In this document: positions 61,209-64,000 of the stretch, one piece after another
Layout: each line of letters opens with the position of its first letter
How positions within the stretch are numbered: position 1 is the stretch's first letter
Source of the DNA: Geosiphon pyriformis
Lineage: Eukaryota > Glomeromycota > Glomeromycetes > Archaeosporales > Geosiphonaceae
DNA length: 64,000 nucleotides
Assembly: GCA_016748015.1 (NCBI GenBank)
Contig: JAAOMT010000594.1
Span: 124,001 to 188,000 of the forward strand
Reading direction: 5' to 3'
Notes under the pieces: generated by a model
Told to the model about the DNA's origin: nothing
What the model saw: the letters and a program-made list of their open reading frames with translations, nothing else
Database searches by the model: none
Position numbers and translations under genes: made by a program

Positions 61209-63447
61209 ATGATGAACGGGGATTATGGAACATCGAACCCTTCTCGACCTAAAATTCAACGCCTTCCAAGCCACCGTAAACCAAGGGTTGCCAATTCAGC
61301 CAAACTCGATCTCTCACAAATAAAGCCACAGGTCTCAAAGAGTGATACTCTACCTCTAAACCCTGGCCTTCTTAGGGCTCCGGCTTTTCGGAGTAAGAGC
61401 CTTAACCAAATACAGCAAAAAGGGAGATCGAGATCTGATGATGGGTTCCATTCAGACTCCGATAAAGATAGTATTCATTCCAACAAAAGTGTACAAAGTA
61501 GTCAAAGTCATCTTAATAGAACTTCTTCCTTCACAAAGCTTGAGCCTGTTGCACGTGTGCGCCCTTCTTCTTTGAGCAATTTTTCGGAAACTCCGAAGCA
61601 AGATAGTTTTAATCTTGACTCTTTGACAGATAGTCGACAATACCAGACTGAAAACAAAGCGGCTGAAGCTAGACAAGAGAGAAAGGTAAGAATTAATGTA
61701 AAACCTACGATAGCCCCCTATAATTTGAATTTTCTAAACGAAATTAAAGTTTTTTGGACATCTCCTTTCATTTGAAATTTGAATTAAAATTATTTATCTC
61801 AAATATTATTATTTAACCACTTAGTTTGATGCTTTCCAACCTGCATGTCTTTTCTCAATCATAGATTCAAGACTTGGAAATCTCCATTAACTCATTAATG
61901 AATATAAATGCTGAATTAGATGCTGTCAACAAAAAACAAGCTGCGGAAATTCAAGATTTGAAAAAAAGGCTTCAAAGGTATCAATGAGGGTATCACTTTT
62001 TTGGAAAAAATATTAAATTAAAGCATATTTTTATTATAGAAATGACACTTTCATGTCAGGAATATCTTCATTAAACATAGAAAATGAAGATACCAACACG
62101 TCAACACCCTTGTCAGATGTAAGTTTACATAATGCTCTCCATATCTTTTAGCCTTAAGAAAATTGAAGGAACAACTTGAACTAGGCTAATACTCAATAAT
62201 CACTGCAACTACCTATTTGTTGGTTTATGGTGATACAATCAAACCGCACGAACTAGATGGAATTCTTAGAGCAGGAAAGAGACAATGACACCAGATTTCG
62301 TCAAATACTACTAGTAATAGATGAAATGATTCGTGATGGTAAAACAGCCATTGAATATACTCCCAAAATTAATGGTAGTCGAGTATTGAATAGTATTCAA
62401 TTAGGTAAATATTCATATAGTTTTATAATTTTTTGCTCAGTCTTATTTAATTTTTAATTTTTCCTAATAATAACCCTAGAAGAACCTCCAATACCAAAAG
62501 GGATATATCCCGAGATCATGGACTGTCCTTATAACAATATTGAGAGTGTTTCTCAAAATGGGCTTGACTCGGATGAAGAATTGGATATTTTCAAACTATC
62601 CGCAAATCAAAACGGATCAATACAAATAAGAGACAATTTATTATCGAAAAAGGAGAAGACTAAAAGTTCAAATGGTGAAATGATTACCCTATCCAATCAA
62701 TCAAGATCTTCGGAAAAAGAGGAGGCAAATCTGGAATCATTAGACACAAATCATCTCAGTAAGCTGAAACATGAAAGTGCTAGTGAAGCACTATGCCTCA
62801 ATGAAGAAAGGGTTCGAGCTGTAATTGATGAACTTTTGGTATTTGCTAAACAAAGCAATGCCAATATAATTTATGAGTTTCCAACAACACCGTCAGTTTC
62901 TGAAAGGAAAGGATTAGGATTGCTGTTGCCAATTCAAGAAGGGCCTTCATCATATACAGCTTCGGGGAGTATTATTATGGGAGAGGAGGAGGAAGAGGAG
63001 GAGGAAGAATATGCAACAAAATCATCACCTACTATAAAACTTTTATATGAACTCAAAGAATTACTCTTTGGGAATGTTCACCGTTCAATAAACTTGAGAA
63101 AATACAAGAGGATTTTACCAATGGTGGCCTCTAGCCGTATAGACTTGCAAGTTGTTTCACCAGATGGCAAAAAAGAAATCTTAGATGGAAATTTTCAATC
63201 TGCTGGAATTTCTGTACGGAACCATCGTCTATCTCCAAAAGGTCGAATTATACGTCGGCAATCTTCTCCCAATTTTCGAACTCTTGTACAACCCACACAC
63301 ACATCAAGTCACTCTGAGGGCAAAATCAATTTAGCCGATGATGGATATAAGAGCAAAATTACCAATGTTAAAGAAACCCCTGAAATAGCCAACCCCTCTT
63401 GGGTATCCTCTTTGGGTTTTCTGTCGCCTTGGAAGATCTCCCAATAA
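61209..63447 (+). CDS. Unrecognised Ser-rich protein with central coiled coil
   Basis: Five exons (61,209-61,685; 61,865-61,977; 62,040-62,118; 62,257-62,404; 62,480-63,447) splice in phase to about 594 residues. The first 160 residues are Ser/Arg/Lys-rich and probably disordered, with several basic-Ser sites (RSKSL, RSRSDD, NRTSSF). Residues about 150-205 form a predicted coiled coil (AEARQERK, then IQDLEISINSLMNINAELDA and QAAEIQDLKKRLQ). A compact stretch follows (RFRQILLVIDEMIRDG). The C-terminal half has an acidic Glu run near 62,985-63,010, short hydrophobic helices and many Ser/Lys sites. Composition suggests a cytoskeletal, septum or signalling adaptor, but I recognise no family. The start is the first of two adjacent Met codons. 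Confidence 0.65.
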
Positions 63448-63822
63448 CTCTATTACTCTGATGGCTGCCATTTGATTTTCCGAGCCTTTGAACTCAATTT
63501 GCTGCTGAGTTTACCACTAATTATTCCTTGTGGGTTAAGCTTAAATTATGGATGGATAAACGGACAATATTGTGATTGCAAAATTTGTTTTTAACAGGCT
63601 AGGATACTCTTGATCGATAATAAATATTTTTGTTTTCAATACTTTTTGTTCATAATACAACGCGCTAAAATGTAGTCATAAAACCTAATTTTAATTCAAC
63701 AAGTCAATTTTTTTTCTAGCTGAGCTTTTAAATCAGATTTTATAATGTGTTTGAAAGTGACCTATCAGATAGCAGAATCACAATAAATTATCACTGGTCT
63801 TAAAAAAAAGACTCAAGACAAA
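63448..63822. other. Intergenic spacer
   Basis: About 375 bp between two genes in the same direction. It has AATAAA-like signals at about 63,620 and 63,783 and no open frame. Probably 3' UTR followed by the next promoter. Confidence 0.4.
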
Positions 63823-64000
63823 ATGAACACTTTTCCTCGAAGAAGTGCTCGTGTTAAAGCATCAGCAGAAAAGCAAAAATTGCTAAGCCAAAGTAACAGT
63901 TCTGAAAAAATTTCTCCAAAAATAAGAAGTGAGCGAAGCGCTATCAAATCAACAGAAAGCAAGAAACTCTCTAATTCAACTCTTCATCTTGCTATAGCTT
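63823..64000 (+). CDS. N-terminus of an unrecognised basic, Ser/Lys-rich protein, cut by window edge
   Basis: The frame is open from ATG 63,823 to the window end (59 residues visible). It starts MNTFPRRSARVKASAEKQK and is rich in Ser, Lys and Arg, as in disordered N-termini of nuclear proteins. The start has A at -3 and coding-like codon use. Too little is visible to name a family. Confidence 0.5.
   Translation, partial: MNTFPRRSARVKASAEKQKLLSQSNSSEKISPKIRSERSAIKSTESKKLSNSTLHLAIA

Overview
This is very AT-rich nuclear DNA from a fungus. Short GT-AG introns, compact host genes and dense, worn non-LTR and Ty3-type retrotransposons suggest an arbuscular mycorrhizal (Glomeromycotina, Rhizophagus-like) genome; that placement is inference. 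I saw no rRNA, tRNA or CRISPR array.

Layout. 1-9,976 is a stack of three nested retrotransposons on the minus strand: the 5' LTR and gag of a Ty3-type element lie inside ORF1 of an old LINE (C'), which is also split by a full-length LINE (A) bounded by a 13-bp target-site duplication. After an AT desert with an (AAT)n microsatellite come four host genes at 11,260-20,739: a PXMP4/PMP24-like peroxisomal membrane protein, mitochondrial ribosomal protein uL10m, a Stm1/SERBP1-type ribosome-binding protein, and an MPN-domain protein whose JAMM metalloprotease motif looks inactivated.

21,583-53,680 is a second retrotransposon block. A Ty3-type element on the minus strand has LTRs of about 963 and 968 bp. 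Its left LTR is split by LINE B (22,157-28,925), and its pol is decayed almost entirely by C-to-T and G-to-A changes. To the right are LINE C (about 36,108-42,990, plus), LINE D (43,446-50,166, minus) and a 5'-truncated LINE E (52,214-53,671, minus). The near-full-length LINEs share one design: ORF1 (RRM-like region plus CCHC knuckle) and ORF2 (endonuclease, reverse transcriptase, RNase H, zinc-binding tail), joined by an ATGA-type stop/start overlap, with a related 3' UTR and an A-rich tail. None is intact.

55,732-64,000 is host sequence again: EME1/Mms4-type endonuclease subunit (plus), 3-methylcrotonyl-CoA carboxylase alpha subunit (minus, 14 exons, 725 residues, convergent with EME1), an unrecognised coiled-coil protein (plus), and the start of another unrecognised gene cut by the window edge.

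The host genes cover peroxisome, mitochondrion, translation and DNA repair and do not form a cluster. Exon boundaries were worked out by hand from splice signals and reading-frame continuity and may be off by a base or two.
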